This document shows, piece after piece, positions 9,017 to 17,739 of a DNA stretch of 64,000 nucleotides. The notes beneath the pieces are model-generated. The model saw only the letters and a list, made by a program, of their open reading frames with translations, was not told the origin of the DNA and ran no database searches. Position numbers and translations under genes: made by a program. Numbering within the stretch: position 1 is the first letter of the stretch; each line of letters starts with the position of its first letter. The stretch comes from Billgrantia saliphila (GTDB taxonomy: Bacteria > Pseudomonadota > Gammaproteobacteria > Pseudomonadales > Halomonadaceae). The stretch spans positions 1 through 64,000 of the forward strand of contig NZ_PJRN01000013.1 of assembly GCF_002930105.1 (NCBI RefSeq), in the 5' to 3' direction.

Positions 9017-9259
9017 ATGGCGAATCAGTCCTTCGACACCCTGCGTGCCCTGGCCATCGCCAGCCAGGCACTGGGCTTCATTCTGATCATCACTCTGGAA
9101 ACGGTGATGGGCGGCGATGCCGCCCGCCCCTGGCAGGGGCTGACCCTGGGCGCCATGGTGCTCTTCGCCCTGGGGCTTGCGCTGGCACGCCATTATCGCC
9201 GCAACAAGGCGCGCAAACGGATGGAACGACGCCTGGTCGACAACGATGACGAACCCTGA
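9017..9259 (+). CDS. Small two-helix membrane protein, unknown function
   Basis: 80 residues starting at an ATG with a CAGGAG SD. Two hydrophobic segments are visible (about residues 11-30, ALAIASQALGFILIITLETV, and 42-60, LTLGAMVLFALGLALA), followed by a strongly basic then acidic cytoplasmic tail (HYRRNKARKRMERRL, VDNDDEP). Its end overlaps the start of the PLD-family lipoprotein gene by 14 bases, so the two are probably translated together and it may assist or anchor that enzyme. No family recognised. Confidence 0.7.
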   Translation: MANQSFDTLRALAIASQALGFILIITLETVMGGDAARPWQGLTLGAMVLFALGLALARHYRRNKARKRMERRLVDNDDEP

Positions 9260-10823
9260 GGCCTGCCGGACGACTCGGCGTCGTGGGTGGGTGAGGTGGT
9301 TCCTGCCGATGCTGGCACTGCTGCTGTCCGGCTGTGCCGGTGCCCCGGTCTCGCGCGAGCATGGCGCGCCGCTGCCGCCGGCCGAAGCCGAGACTACCTG
9401 GCTGGGGCAGTGGTCGGCGCTGAGCGCGGCTCCGCATGTCGCGCAGAGCGGTTTCGCCCTGCTCTCCAGTGGCCAGGACGCCTTCAGCCTGCGCATGCTG
9501 CTCAGCGAACAGGCCGATCGACGCCTCGATATCCAGACCTATCTCATGGGGGATGGGCTGACCACTCGCACATTGCTGCTGCGGCTGCTGGACGCCGCGG
9601 AGCGAGGCGTGACGATACGTTTGCTGATCGACGATTTGGCAACGGTCGGGCAGGGCGATCGGCTGGCGGCGCTGTCCAGCCACCCCCATATCGAAATTCG
9701 CGTCTACAACGCCCTGCCTGTCGGTCGGGGCAGCCTGACGGCCAGGGTGCTGGCGTCGCTGCCGGTCGCGACGCGGCAACAGCGCCGCATGCACAACAAG
9801 CTCTGGATCGCCGACGGAACGCTGGCCATCGTCGGCGGGCGCAACCTGGGCGACGAGTACTACAGCGCCAGCGATCGCAACCTGACCGATCTCGATCTAG
9901 TGGCGATCGGGCCGGTCGTGCCGCAGCTCTCGCAAAGTTTCTATCTCTACTGGAATCACGGCCTGGCACAGCCGATCGAGCGTTACCACAACGTGGACGG
10001 GGAGGCCTGGCGCGAGCTGCGAGCGTCGCTTTCCGACTGGTTCCAGGAGCACGCCGATTCGCCTTATTTCACCCACTTGCGGCAACGCTATGCCGATGCG
10101 GACCAGGGGCCACTGATCGGCAGGCTCCATTGGGGCGAAGGCGTGGCGCTGTGGGACCCACCTGGCAAGCCGGCCTGGCGTGGCCGTCCGCCATTGCGAC
10201 GCACCATGGCCGGTGAGCTGATGGCGGCCGTAGGCAGGCCGATCGAACGCCTGGTGGTGATCACCGCGTATTTCGTTCCGGGAGACGTGGGAACGCGGCT
10301 GATACGCGAGCTCGCCGAATCGGGCGTCGACGTCGAGGTCTTCACCAATTCGCTGGAAGCCTCAGACGTGCCGTTCGCCCACGGTGCTTACCAACCGTAT
10401 CGCGGCGCACTGCTCGAAAGCGGCGTGGCGCTGTACGAGATGCGCCCCGACCAGGAGCTCGGCCAAACCAACGGACGCGGCGTCGGTTCGTCGACTTCCG
10501 CCTTGCACATCAAGGCGCTTGCCATCGATGACGACCGGCTCTTCGTGGGGTCGGCCAATGCCGATCCGCGCTCGATCTGGTGGAACACGGAAGTCGGGGT
10601 CCTGGTTCGCAGCGAAGAATTGGCCGCCGAGCTGGATGCACTGATTGAGCTCGGCAAGCGTCCCACCCTCAGCTATCGCGTCGAGCGTGAGCCGAACGGG
10701 CGACTGGCGTGGGTGACGGTGCGAGACGGCGAACACCTGCGGCTGTACCGCGAGCCCGGTGACCGGTGGCGCCATCTCGGCGCCTGGCTGACAAGATTGG
10801 TGGGTCTGGAGCCTTGGCTATAA
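9246..10823 (+). CDS. Phospholipase D-family lipoprotein (ClsC/YmdC-like cardiolipin synthase)
   Basis: About 525 residues with two HKD catalytic motifs: HNKLWIADGTLAIVGGRNLGDEYY in the first half (residues about 170-195) and HIKALAIDDDRLFVGSANADPRS in the second. The architecture matches ClsC/YmdC-type enzymes, which join phosphatidylglycerol and phosphatidylethanolamine into cardiolipin. Near the N-terminus, after a basic stretch, is a hydrophobic segment ending in LLLSGC, a lipobox, so the enzyme is predicted to be lipid-anchored and periplasmic. The start at 9246 overlaps the preceding small membrane protein gene; a later ATG at 9309 is possible. Substrate assignment is by family only; a nuclease or transphosphatidylase role cannot be excluded. 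Confidence 0.85.
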   Translation: MTNPEACRTTRRRGWVRWFLPMLALLLSGCAGAPVSREHGAPLPPAEAETTWLGQWSALSAAPHVAQSGFALLSSGQDAFSLRMLLSEQADRRLDIQTYLMGDGLTTRTLLLRLLDAAERGVTIRLLIDDLATVGQGDRLAALSSHPHIEIRVYNALPVGRGSLTARVLASLPVATRQQRRMHNKLWIADGTLAIVGGRNLGDEYYSASDRNLTDLDLVAIGPVVPQLSQSFYLYWNHGLAQPIERYHNVDGEAWRELRASLSDWFQEHADSPYFTHLRQRYADADQGPLIGRLHWGEGVALWDPPGKPAWRGRPPLRRTMAGELMAAVGRPIERLVVITAYFVPGDVGTRLIRELAESGVDVEVFTNSLEASDVPFAHGAYQPYRGALLESGVALYEMRPDQELGQTNGRGVGSSTSALHIKALAIDDDRLFVGSANADPRSIWWNTEVGVLVRSEELAAELDALIELGKRPTLSYRVEREPNGRLAWVTVRDGEHLRLYREPGDRWRHLGAWLTRLVGLEPWL

Positions 10824-10918
10824 AGCCAGGTTGTTCCCCATGCCTGAGTGGCTAGGCTGAAAGGAGTGAGCGGTCCTCGACCGTTTCGTTCCCTTGGGCC
10901 CAACTGCGAGGGCTTGTC

Positions 10919-11368
10919 ATGCTTCATACCATTCTGGTTCCCGTCGACGGCTCGTCGCATGCCGAGAAGGCGCTTTCGATCGCGGCGCAGTTGGCGCGTG
11001 CCTCGTCGGCGACACTGCATCTGCTGAACGTTACCGAACTGCCGGACGATGTCGGCATGCTGGCCGGCACTACCGGCCAACCACTGACCGAGGCGCGCCG
11101 GCGCGAGCTGGCCGATACGGACGGGACCCAGGCGCGCGGCATCCTGGACAGGGCTCGACAGGCCGTCGAGCTCTCCGGCCTGGACGTGAAGGAAGTCGTT
11201 CGCGAGGGCAAGCCTGCCGACACGATCCTGCGCGAAGCCGAAGCCATTGGCGTCGATGCCATCGTCATGGGTAGCCGGGGGATGAGCGATCTCAAGGGCA
11301 TGGCGGTGGGCAGCGTTTCCCACAAGGTAGCGCATTCCGCCGCCTGTACCGTGATCACGGTAACCTGA
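10919..11368 (+). CDS. Universal stress protein, UspA family
   Basis: 149 residues, single Usp domain. The N-terminus ILVPVDGSSHAEKAL carries the conserved Asp of the nucleotide site. The C-terminus GSRGMSDLKGMAVGSVSHKVAH fits the ATP-binding G-x2-G-x9-G-S pattern, so an ATP-binding UspFG-like member is likely. SD GAGGG lies upstream. It stands alone, 95 bases after the PLD gene and convergent with the GGDEF-EAL gene. Usual roles are stationary-phase, osmotic or oxidative stress tolerance; the specific one is not known. Confidence 0.93.
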   Translation: MLHTILVPVDGSSHAEKALSIAAQLARASSATLHLLNVTELPDDVGMLAGTTGQPLTEARRRELADTDGTQARGILDRARQAVELSGLDVKEVVREGKPADTILREAEAIGVDAIVMGSRGMSDLKGMAVGSVSHKVAHSAACTVITVT

Positions 11369-11455
11369 CGTCGGCCGGGTCAACCGTCCGCCTCGCGATG
11401 GCCACGCGATTACGCCCGGCGCGCTTGGCCTGGCGCATATCGTCTTTTCTTTTCG
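11357..11455 (-). pseudogene. Possible relic of a GGDEF gene 3' end
   Basis: On the minus strand an open stretch reads ...DDMRQAKRAGRNRVAIARR and ends at a stop (11357-11359) inside the end of the uspA-like gene. AKRAGRNRV is the typical last helix of GGDEF domains (YxAKxxGRNRV). No GGDEF core lies upstream; an in-frame stop occurs near 11495. It is best read as a short remnant of a lost diguanylate cyclase gene, although a chance match over about a dozen residues is possible. Confidence 0.35.
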
Positions 11456-11521
11456 CGGCACGTTCACGCCAAAGTTGGCTGCGTCAGGCTAAAGGAGGGG
11501 GCACATGAACCGAGAGGTCCG

Positions 11522-13882
11522 CTAGGGCGGGAAGGCGCCGTCAATGCGCCGCCGCATCGAAAGCGCGGCCTCGTCCGCCGGCTGAGGCTCGTGCATGTAG
11601 AAACCCTGAATCTGGTCGCAAGCCTTCCGACGCAGATAGTCCACCTGTGCCGCCGACTCGACGCCTTCGGCAACGACGGTCAGGCCCAGGTTTCTGCCCA
11701 AGTCGATGATGGCTTCCGTCAGGCTTCTGTCGCTGGCGCTACCGACGAGATCGGTGATGAACGAGCCGTCGATCTTGATGGTGTCGAGGGGAAATGCCTT
11801 GAGCTTGGAGAGCGAGGAGTAGCCGGTGCCGAAATCGTCGATCGCAATGCGTACGCCCAGTTTACGCAGCTCATGCAGAATGCCGACGGCTCTTGGCATG
11901 TCCAGCATCATCATGCTCTCGGTGATTTCCACCTCCAGCAGCTCCGGCGCCATGCCGGTGGCTCGGAGCGCCCCTTCGATATCCCTCAGTAGGCCATCTT
12001 CCAGAAATTGACGCGCCGAGAGGTTCACCGCCATGCTCAGCGCCGGGAAGCCGGCCTTCTGCCAGGCGACGTTCTGGCGGCAGGCAGTGTAGAGAACCCA
12101 GCGACCGATGGGCACGATCAGGCCGTTCTCTTCCGCCAGCGAAATGAAATGCTTGGGCAGGACCAGGCCGAGCTCAGGATGCTGCCAGCGGAGCAGCGCT
12201 TCCATGCCAATGATTCGGCCAGTCTGCATGTCCAGCTTGGACTGGTAATAAAGCATGAACTCCTGCCGTTCCAGGGCCTTGCGCAGGCTCGATTCGAGAG
12301 CCAGGCGCTCGAGGGAGTCCGATTTCAGCTGTTCCGAGTAGAACTGTGCGTTGTTCTTGCCCTCTTCCTTGGCGTGATACATCGCCACGTCGGCATGCTT
12401 CATCAGGGTCTGCTCATCCTCTCCATCTGCAGGGTAGCGGGCGATGCCGATACTGACCGTGATACGAAACTCCTGGCCCACCAGGGTGAAGGGCGTGCCG
12501 ACTGCTGCCAGGATCTTGTTGGCCACCTGAGTGATCTGGCTAGGCCCCGAGGTTTCGGGAAGTAGAATCACGAATTCATCGCCCCCCAGGCGGGCGACCG
12601 TGTCGCTTTCGCGCACGGCCTGGCCAAGACGCCGGCTAACCTCCTGGAGCAGCTCGTCGCCCGCGTCGTGGCCCAGCGAATCGTTGATCGCCTTGAATCG
12701 ATCCAGATCGAGGAAGAGCAGAGCCAGCGGTTTGTCGTAGCGTCGTGCCTGCTGCATGTGGTTCGTCAGCAAATGGCTGAAGAAGGCCCGGTTGGGCAGT
12801 CCGGTCAGGTTGTCGTGGAAGGCCAGGTACTCGGCGCGGCGCGCGTGGCTCAAGCGCTCCTCGAGGATCCTGGCCTGGGTCCTGCGCAACTTCCAGCTCA
12901 GCCGGCCGAGCAGTGCCAGTACGCAGAGAGCGATGAGGCTGGTAAGCGCGGCTCGTCGGAAATAGGTTTGCTCCAGTGCTTCGACCGCTCCCATCTGTTC
13001 GGCCTCGGAGAGTCCGAGAACGATGGCGACCGGAAACTCGAACAGCGGCCTGGCCACCGTATAGCGGCGCACGCCGTCCCATTCGCTGACTCTCACCCGG
13101 GCAGGTTCGTCGAGCGCGCTATTACCGTCCAGCAGGGCGTCGTGGTCGACCTGCTCCCCTGTACGAACCGTGTCGCCGCTGCGACGAACGAGAAAGGTGC
13201 CGTTGGCTCCCAGCAGGGCCAGGACGCCTTGCTCCCCCAGCGTTTCCTGCTCGTAGCCGCTGACGAAATAGGAGGCGTCGACCAGCAGGGTTGCCCGTCC
13301 CGATTCGTCCTGCTCGTCATCCGCCAGCTGGCGACTGAAGGCGAGCCTGTTGTCCTCCCCCGACGCTTCCTGGTGGTCCAGGCCAATGGCCATGCCATCT
13401 TGTTCGAAGGCCGGGGAAGCGTCTTGCTCGGGTATCGTATCGTGCGTGCTGGTCACGATGCTGCCTGAGGCGTCGCTGATACGGACCTCGAACAGCAGGG
13501 CGGGGGGAAGCATGCCCCGCTGACGCAAGTCTTCCAGGGTTTCATGTGGTGGCCGATCGTCGAGACTGTAGCGCACGAGCTTCAGGGTGGTATCTATCTC
13601 GCGCAGCGCCCGCACGATCTGGGCCTCGTAGGTTTCGGCCATGTCGACCGCCAGCAGGGCTGCGCGGCGGTCGGCAGCCAGCCGCTCCCGTTCGACCAGG
13701 TTCAGGGTTACCAGCCAGATGGCCGCCAGGGCCAGCAAGGCGAGGCCCGTGAACAGGACGACTGGCTCGACGAGGTGATGCGACCAGCTCCGCTTGGAGG
13801 TGGTGCGGTCCGTCTCGGCGTTGGCAGGAGCGGTGCGATCAATCAATGGCCACCACCCGCAAGCGTTCGTCGAGGTGGGCAT
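11522..13882 (-). CDS. Membrane sensor GGDEF-EAL protein (c-di-GMP cyclase/phosphodiesterase)
   Basis: About 786 residues. A transmembrane helix (VVLFTGLALLALAAIWLVTL) is followed by a periplasmic sensor of about 250 residues, a second helix (AALTSLIALCVLALLGRLSW), then GGDEF (RLGGDEFVILLPE, DNLTGLPNRAFF) and EAL (GMEALLRWQHPE, ITESMMML, DDFGTGYSSLSKL, EGVES) domains. Both catalytic signatures are intact, so it may make or degrade c-di-GMP. The start is uncertain: ATGs at 13909 and 13882 overlap the upstream gene, and a TTG at 13846 would nearly abut it. It is the last gene of an operon with a periplasmic binding protein and a porin-like protein, which suggests that ligand capture controls the sensor domain. 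Confidence 0.92.
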   Translation of the reverse strand: MPTSTNACGWWPLIDRTAPANAETDRTTSKRSWSHHLVEPVVLFTGLALLALAAIWLVTLNLVERERLAADRRAALLAVDMAETYEAQIVRALREIDTTLKLVRYSLDDRPPHETLEDLRQRGMLPPALLFEVRISDASGSIVTSTHDTIPEQDASPAFEQDGMAIGLDHQEASGEDNRLAFSRQLADDEQDESGRATLLVDASYFVSGYEQETLGEQGVLALLGANGTFLVRRSGDTVRTGEQVDHDALLDGNSALDEPARVRVSEWDGVRRYTVARPLFEFPVAIVLGLSEAEQMGAVEALEQTYFRRAALTSLIALCVLALLGRLSWKLRRTQARILEERLSHARRAEYLAFHDNLTGLPNRAFFSHLLTNHMQQARRYDKPLALLFLDLDRFKAINDSLGHDAGDELLQEVSRRLGQAVRESDTVARLGGDEFVILLPETSGPSQITQVANKILAAVGTPFTLVGQEFRITVSIGIARYPADGEDEQTLMKHADVAMYHAKEEGKNNAQFYSEQLKSDSLERLALESSLRKALERQEFMLYYQSKLDMQTGRIIGMEALLRWQHPELGLVLPKHFISLAEENGLIVPIGRWVLYTACRQNVAWQKAGFPALSMAVNLSARQFLEDGLLRDIEGALRATGMAPELLEVEITESMMMLDMPRAVGILHELRKLGVRIAIDDFGTGYSSLSKLKAFPLDTIKIDGSFITDLVGSASDRSLTEAIIDLGRNLGLTVVAEGVESAAQVDYLRRKACDQIQGFYMHEPQPADEAALSMRRRIDGAFPP

Positions 13883-14264
13883 CGTCGAGATAGCCAATGG
13901 CACTGGCATTCTCGCCCACGAAATCGGCCAAGGCCTTGCTGTCCGGCAGGCTGTGTGGTGGCTGGCCGCGACCGGTAAAGATCAGGCGCGACCAATGCAT
14001 CTTGACCTGGGCGGGAGTCTGCCCCAGGTACTCACGATAGAAGGCGAGGTAAGCGGGGGAATTCTCCCTGTGGTCTACCGGTGTGGCAGGCTGGCCGTTA
14101 GGGAAGCGACTGGTGCGGCCCAGGTAGAGGTCGGCCAGTTCGCTGCGGGTGAGCTTGGCGAGCGGATTCTGCGCGGAAACCACTACCACGACCTCGGCCA
14201 GGGCGACGCTCGAGACCAGGCAGAGAAGCAGGCTGCAACCGATCCGCTTGAGTCGTGAAGGCAT
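13839..14264 (-). CDS. Small periplasmic phosphate-binding-like protein (PstS-like fold)
   Basis: 141 residues with a signal peptide (RIGCSLLLCLVSSVALA cleaved before EVVVVVS). The mature part resembles the PBP-like domain of short PstS relatives: NPLAKLTRSELADLYLGRTSRFPNG, REYLGQTPAQVKMHWSRLIFTGRGQPP, and the final ENASAIGYLD. It is about half the length of a true PstS, so ligand binding may differ. The start at 14264 has GAGGAG upstream; longer in-frame starts would overlap the porin gene. It lies between the porin-like gene (10-base gap) and the GGDEF-EAL gene and probably feeds a signal to the latter. The ligand is not known. Confidence 0.85.
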   Translation of the reverse strand: MPSRLKRIGCSLLLCLVSSVALAEVVVVVSAQNPLAKLTRSELADLYLGRTSRFPNGQPATPVDHRENSPAYLAFYREYLGQTPAQVKMHWSRLIFTGRGQPPHSLPDSKALADFVGENASAIGYLDDAHLDERLRVVAID

Positions 14265-14274
14265 CCTTGTCTCC

Positions 14275-15510
14275 TCAGAACACGAAGTCGAGCGCGAGGC
14301 TGAACAGGTTGACCGAGCCGCCGGGCTCGAAGCCTGGCTGCGGGTTGACCAGATAGCCGTGAGAGCCATCCTCGTGGTCTATATGATCGAGCTGCGCCTT
14401 GAGAGCAAGGTTGGGTGCGACGTCCCAGCGTGCGCCGAGAGACAGGCTCGTCTGCTGTGGTTGGTGGCTCAGGAAAGAGTTGAGGATAGCGTCCAGTTCC
14501 TCAGTGCCCGGCTGCGCTAGGCCGGGAGACGACGTGCTGCTCTGTATGTGTTGCTTGGCATAGGTGATATATGGCGTTATGGCTCCCGCCCGATACCCGC
14601 CGGTCACATACCAGCCACGGCTATCCGCCAGGAAAGTGCGACTTTCGGTTTGTGTCCATTCGCCCATGACGAACCAGTCGCCCCTGTCGAAGCTGGCGCC
14701 AAGGCTCACGACCTCGAAACGCTTGTCGTCCACATCGTAGCGGTCGGCAATGGCTTCGCCTCGCGGGCCGTAAAAGCGATAGATATCGAAAAACGGGTTG
14801 AATTCCTCGATGGTCAGGCGGAACTGGCTGTAAGCGGCAAACAGTCTGAGATCGCCCCACTCCACATTGTTGCCGATCGTGACTCCCTCGCGGGATTCGG
14901 AATCGCCTGAAGTCAGGTCACCGTTTAAGTCTCTGTAAGGAAACTCGGCATGGGTCTGGCCGTAGGTGGCTCGAAGCGTATTCACGATTTCACCGAATCG
15001 GTGCCGATAGCTGATGTCGATGCCGTCGATGTTGGACACAGGGATGGTTTTGTAAACCTCCTGCGGCGGGCGCACCCAAGGAAGGGCATATCCGACCTTG
15101 CGATACTCTGCATTCATGAAGATGGGCAAAACCACCCGGCCGGCGCGCAAGCTGAAATCCGGCGTGGCATCGAACCTGACGTTGGCCCATTCGATGGTCG
15201 GCTCGTATGACCCGTCGTACCGCTGCTCGGTGACGAGCTGAACGACGCTTGAGAAGCGCGGGGTGAAATCGGCGGTAAGCTGCAGACCGAGCCGGCTGTC
15301 GACTTCGGCGCTCCAGTCGCTGCTGTGCCCGGCCCCGCGCGGGGCGAAGATGTTGGAAACGAAGGCTGCCTGATCTTCATCGGAGTGCACGACACCAAGG
15401 GTACCGAAGCCGTTCAGCGACAGCGAAGGCGTGCCTGCATGCACAGCCGTGGTGTAGCCCCACATCAGGATTAGCGAGACAAGAACGGAGAAGCTCTGCT
15501 TTTTCGACAT
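14275..15510 (-). CDS. Outer-membrane porin-like beta-barrel protein
   Basis: 411 residues with a signal peptide (FSVLVSLILMWGYTTAVHA). The mature protein is rich in alternating hydrophobic/polar strands (NGFGTLGVVHSD, DSRLGLQLTADFTPRFSSVVQLV, YVTGGYRAGAITPYITYAKQH) and ends in the aromatic residue F (FSLALDFVF), the outer-membrane insertion signal. This matches porin-like proteins often annotated as hypothetical. It is the first gene of the three-gene operon with the PBP-like and GGDEF-EAL genes and may admit or bind the sensed ligand. Confidence 0.85.
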   Translation of the reverse strand: MSKKQSFSVLVSLILMWGYTTAVHAGTPSLSLNGFGTLGVVHSDEDQAAFVSNIFAPRGAGHSSDWSAEVDSRLGLQLTADFTPRFSSVVQLVTEQRYDGSYEPTIEWANVRFDATPDFSLRAGRVVLPIFMNAEYRKVGYALPWVRPPQEVYKTIPVSNIDGIDISYRHRFGEIVNTLRATYGQTHAEFPYRDLNGDLTSGDSESREGVTIGNNVEWGDLRLFAAYSQFRLTIEEFNPFFDIYRFYGPRGEAIADRYDVDDKRFEVVSLGASFDRGDWFVMGEWTQTESRTFLADSRGWYVTGGYRAGAITPYITYAKQHIQSSTSSPGLAQPGTEELDAILNSFLSHQPQQTSLSLGARWDVAPNLALKAQLDHIDHEDGSHGYLVNPQPGFEPGGSVNLFSLALDFVF

Positions 15511-15752
15511 AGGGCTGCATGGAGTTGGCGATGGTCGTTGGGCATCTGCCTCACGAAAGCCGAGCGGTTGTGACGACCATTGCTGCGCGAGAAAGATGGC
15601 TTGCGTGTCGAGGCCTAAGTCAGCTATCGGCAGGGCGAAGGAAAGCTTGAGGATAGGTTTCCCTCCATAGGGGAGGTTGAGGTAAGCGCTGGAGTCCTCC
15701 GGGCTGGCTCAACTATGGTAATTGCACAAACCCTGGCCTCAAGGAGGAAGCC

Positions 15753-16271
15753 ATGAATCGTTACCTGGCCGGTGCCATCGGCGGCCTGCTGGCCACCGTC
15801 CCCATGACCTTGGCCATGGAGGCGCTGTATCGGCGCCTGCCTCGCGAGGAGCGCTACCCCTTGCCGCCCCGCGAAATCACGCAGAACATCATGCACAAGG
15901 CGGCACCAGGCGCGACGCTCGAGGATGAGCGCTATGCCGAGCTGAGTCTCGTCAGCCACTTCGGCTACGGCGCTCTCAGCGGAGCGCTCTATCCGGTCTT
16001 CTGCCGCGAAGTCGCTCATCCGCTCGCGTATGGCAGCGGCTATGGCGTGGCGGTATGGGCAGCGAGTTATTTCGGCTGGATTCCTGCGCTGAACATTCTC
16101 GCACCGCCAAACCGCCATCCGACCCAGCGGCGGCGGCTGATGATTGCCGTTCATCTGGTCTGGGGAGCCGGCACCGTATGGATCGGTGAGCGCCTGGCGA
16201 ATCGGCAGGATGACATTCAGGACAGCAAGCGAGCCGGCACTCGGCTCGAGGCATTTCACGACGCACCGTAG
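15753..16271 (+). CDS. Conserved membrane protein, unknown function
   Basis: 172 residues with an excellent SD (AAGGAGGAAGCC before ATG). Four hydrophobic segments are visible: YLAGAIGGLLATVPMTLAME near the N-terminus, GYGALSGALYPVF, GSGYGVAVWAASYFGWIPAL and LMIAVHLVWGAGTVWIGERL. The first loop contains RRLPREERYPLPPREIT, a basic and proline-rich stretch. It resembles small YagU/DUF1440-like membrane proteins in general style, but I cannot assign a family. It stands alone, divergent from the porin operon and followed by a shared hairpin. Confidence 0.75.
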   Translation: MNRYLAGAIGGLLATVPMTLAMEALYRRLPREERYPLPPREITQNIMHKAAPGATLEDERYAELSLVSHFGYGALSGALYPVFCREVAHPLAYGSGYGVAVWAASYFGWIPALNILAPPNRHPTQRRRLMIAVHLVWGAGTVWIGERLANRQDDIQDSKRAGTRLEAFHDAP

Positions 16272-16317
16272 ACGCCGCTTCCATTTGAGGATCCGTCGTG
16301 ACAGCCAGGTGCCAACG

Positions 16318-16357
16318 CAAAACCGCCACCCGGCGTGGCCCGTAAGTGGCGGTTTTG
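16318..16357. terminator. Bidirectional hairpin between the membrane protein gene and tRNA-Pro
   Basis: Twelve-base perfect inverted repeat CAAAACCGCCAC (16318-16329) / GTGGCGGTTTTG (16346-16357). The T-run on one side and A-run on the other allow it to end transcription of both the convergent membrane protein gene and the tRNA gene. Confidence 0.85.
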
Positions 16358-16368
16358 ACTGGATTCTT

Positions 16369-16445
16369 TGGTCGGAGTAGCAGGATTCGAACCTACGACC
16401 TCTGCCTCCCGAAGGCAGCGCTCTACCAAGCTGAGCTATACTCCG
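16369..16445 (-). tRNA. tRNA-Pro (anticodon CGG)
   Basis: 77 nt including an encoded CCA (16369-16371 read in reverse). Acceptor stem CGGAGTA / TACTCCG, D-arm AGCTCAGCTTGGTAGAGC, anticodon stem CTGCC/GGCAG around loop TTCGGGA giving anticodon CGG, and T-loop GGTTCGAATCC. It reads CCG codons. Transcribed away from ispB. Confidence 0.97.
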
Positions 16446-16577
16446 TTTTTCCCATGCCAGCGCCTCTTTCAAGAGACTTTTAGGGATGCTGGCAGCCGGA
16501 CCATGCGGGTCCGACGGATGGGCATTATACGCAAAACGTTCGGTGTTGCAAGCCTGTCGGCGGTCGCTGCCGAGAGC

Positions 16578-17651
16578 TCAGGTCTGGCGTTCCACCGCCA
16601 TGCGAGCCAGGTCGGCCAGGGCGTCGCGATAGCGGCTGGGAGGCAGCAGGTCGAGCTGCTCCTGCGCCTTGGCCGCCATCTCCTCGGCGCGAGCGCGGGT
16701 ATAGTCCAGGGCCCCTGTGTCGCGCACGATGGTCAGTACCTCGTCGAGGTGATCGAGCCCACCCTGGCGGATCGCCTGGCGAATCGTCCTGGCCTGGTCC
16801 GGCGTGCCGGCAGCCATGGCCTGGATGAGCGGCAGGGTCGGCTTGCCCTCGGCTAGGTCGTCTCCCACGTTCTTGCCCATGGCCTGGGCATCGCCCTGGT
16901 AGTCGAGCAAGTCATCGACAAGCTGAAAGGCCAGGCCCAGATAGCGACCGTAATACTGCAGGGCAGCCTCCTGCTGCGGGCTGGCCTCGGCGAGGATCGC
17001 ACCGCTGTGCGTGGCCGCTTCGAACAGCATGGCGGTCTTGCCCTGGATGGTATCGAAGTAGGTCGCCTCGTCGATATCGGGGTTGCCCACGTTGGTCAGC
17101 TGCTGCACTTCACCTTCAGCGATGACGCAGGTGGCGCTGGAGAGCACGTTCATGATTCGCAGCGAGCCGATTTCCACCATCATCTGGAAGGAGCGGGAAT
17201 AGAGGTAGTCGCCCACCAGCACCGAGGGGGCGTTGCCCCAGGCGTTGTTGGCGGTGGCCTTGCCGCGGCGCATGTGCGACTCATCCACCACGTCGTCGTG
17301 CAGCAGCGTCGAGGTGTGCATGAACTCGATCAGCGCGGCCAGCGAGATATGCTGGTCGCCACGATAGTCCAAGGCGCGTGCGGCCAGCAGCACCAATAGC
17401 GGGCGCAGCCGTTTGCCGCCGCTGGCGATGATGTACTGGCCGATGGTTTCCACCAGCGGTACGCGCGAAGCCAGCTGCTCTGCGATGGTGCGGTTGACCG
17501 CGGCGAAGTCGTCGGCGACGGCGGCGTGGGCCGACGAAGCGTTGGCGTGACTGGCGGCAGGGCTGGAAGGAGCGTTGGATGGCATGGGCATCGTCATCGG
17601 GCTGTGGGCCGGCATGCCGGGCATTGGCAGTGGCCTGGGGTTGCGGCTCAT
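16578..17651 (-). CDS. ispB: Octaprenyl/polyprenyl diphosphate synthase
   Basis: About 357 residues from the chosen start. A long-chain trans-prenyl transferase that makes the ubiquinone side chain. Key features are GGKRLRPLLVLLAARAL, the first Asp-rich motif in LLHDDVVDESHMRRG and the second in FQLVDDLLDYQGD, plus KNVGDDLAEGKPTLP. The start is uncertain: the conserved part begins near VADDFAAVNRTIAEQL, and the upstream 30-40 residues are low-complexity (Met, Pro, Ser, Ala). Longer starts (up to 17846) would run through the rplU promoter and are unlikely. Divergent from rplU-rpmA-obgE, as in E. coli and many gammaproteobacteria. Confidence 0.95.
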   Translation of the reverse strand: MSRNPRPLPMPGMPAHSPMTMPMPSNAPSSPAASHANASSAHAAVADDFAAVNRTIAEQLASRVPLVETIGQYIIASGGKRLRPLLVLLAARALDYRGDQHISLAALIEFMHTSTLLHDDVVDESHMRRGKATANNAWGNAPSVLVGDYLYSRSFQMMVEIGSLRIMNVLSSATCVIAEGEVQQLTNVGNPDIDEATYFDTIQGKTAMLFEAATHSGAILAEASPQQEAALQYYGRYLGLAFQLVDDLLDYQGDAQAMGKNVGDDLAEGKPTLPLIQAMAAGTPDQARTIRQAIRQGGLDHLDEVLTIVRDTGALDYTRARAEEMAAKAQEQLDLLPPSRYRDALADLARMAVERQT

Positions 17652-17739
17652 GCTATGGGCACCCCATGGGGGCGTCAAGCCATGCCGCGAGACGCCGGCG
17701 GGGCCGGTCATGGGCATTGCAGGGAAAGTATAGGGCGGC

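Noticed and set aside
10673..11467. Minus-strand frame opposite the uspA-like gene
   Set aside because: Shadow frame; the only notable piece, the GGDEF tail, is in a different frame and is reported separately.
11466..11500. Fourth copy of the palindromic repeat
   Set aside because: Only a short match to the left end (AAAGTTGGCTGCGTC) is seen; no centre or right arm follows.
15624..16472. Minus-strand open frame of 282 residues crossing tRNA-Pro
   Set aside because: It reads through the tRNA (giving the typical SIAQLGRALPSGGRGRRFESC artefact) and overlaps the well-supported membrane protein gene.
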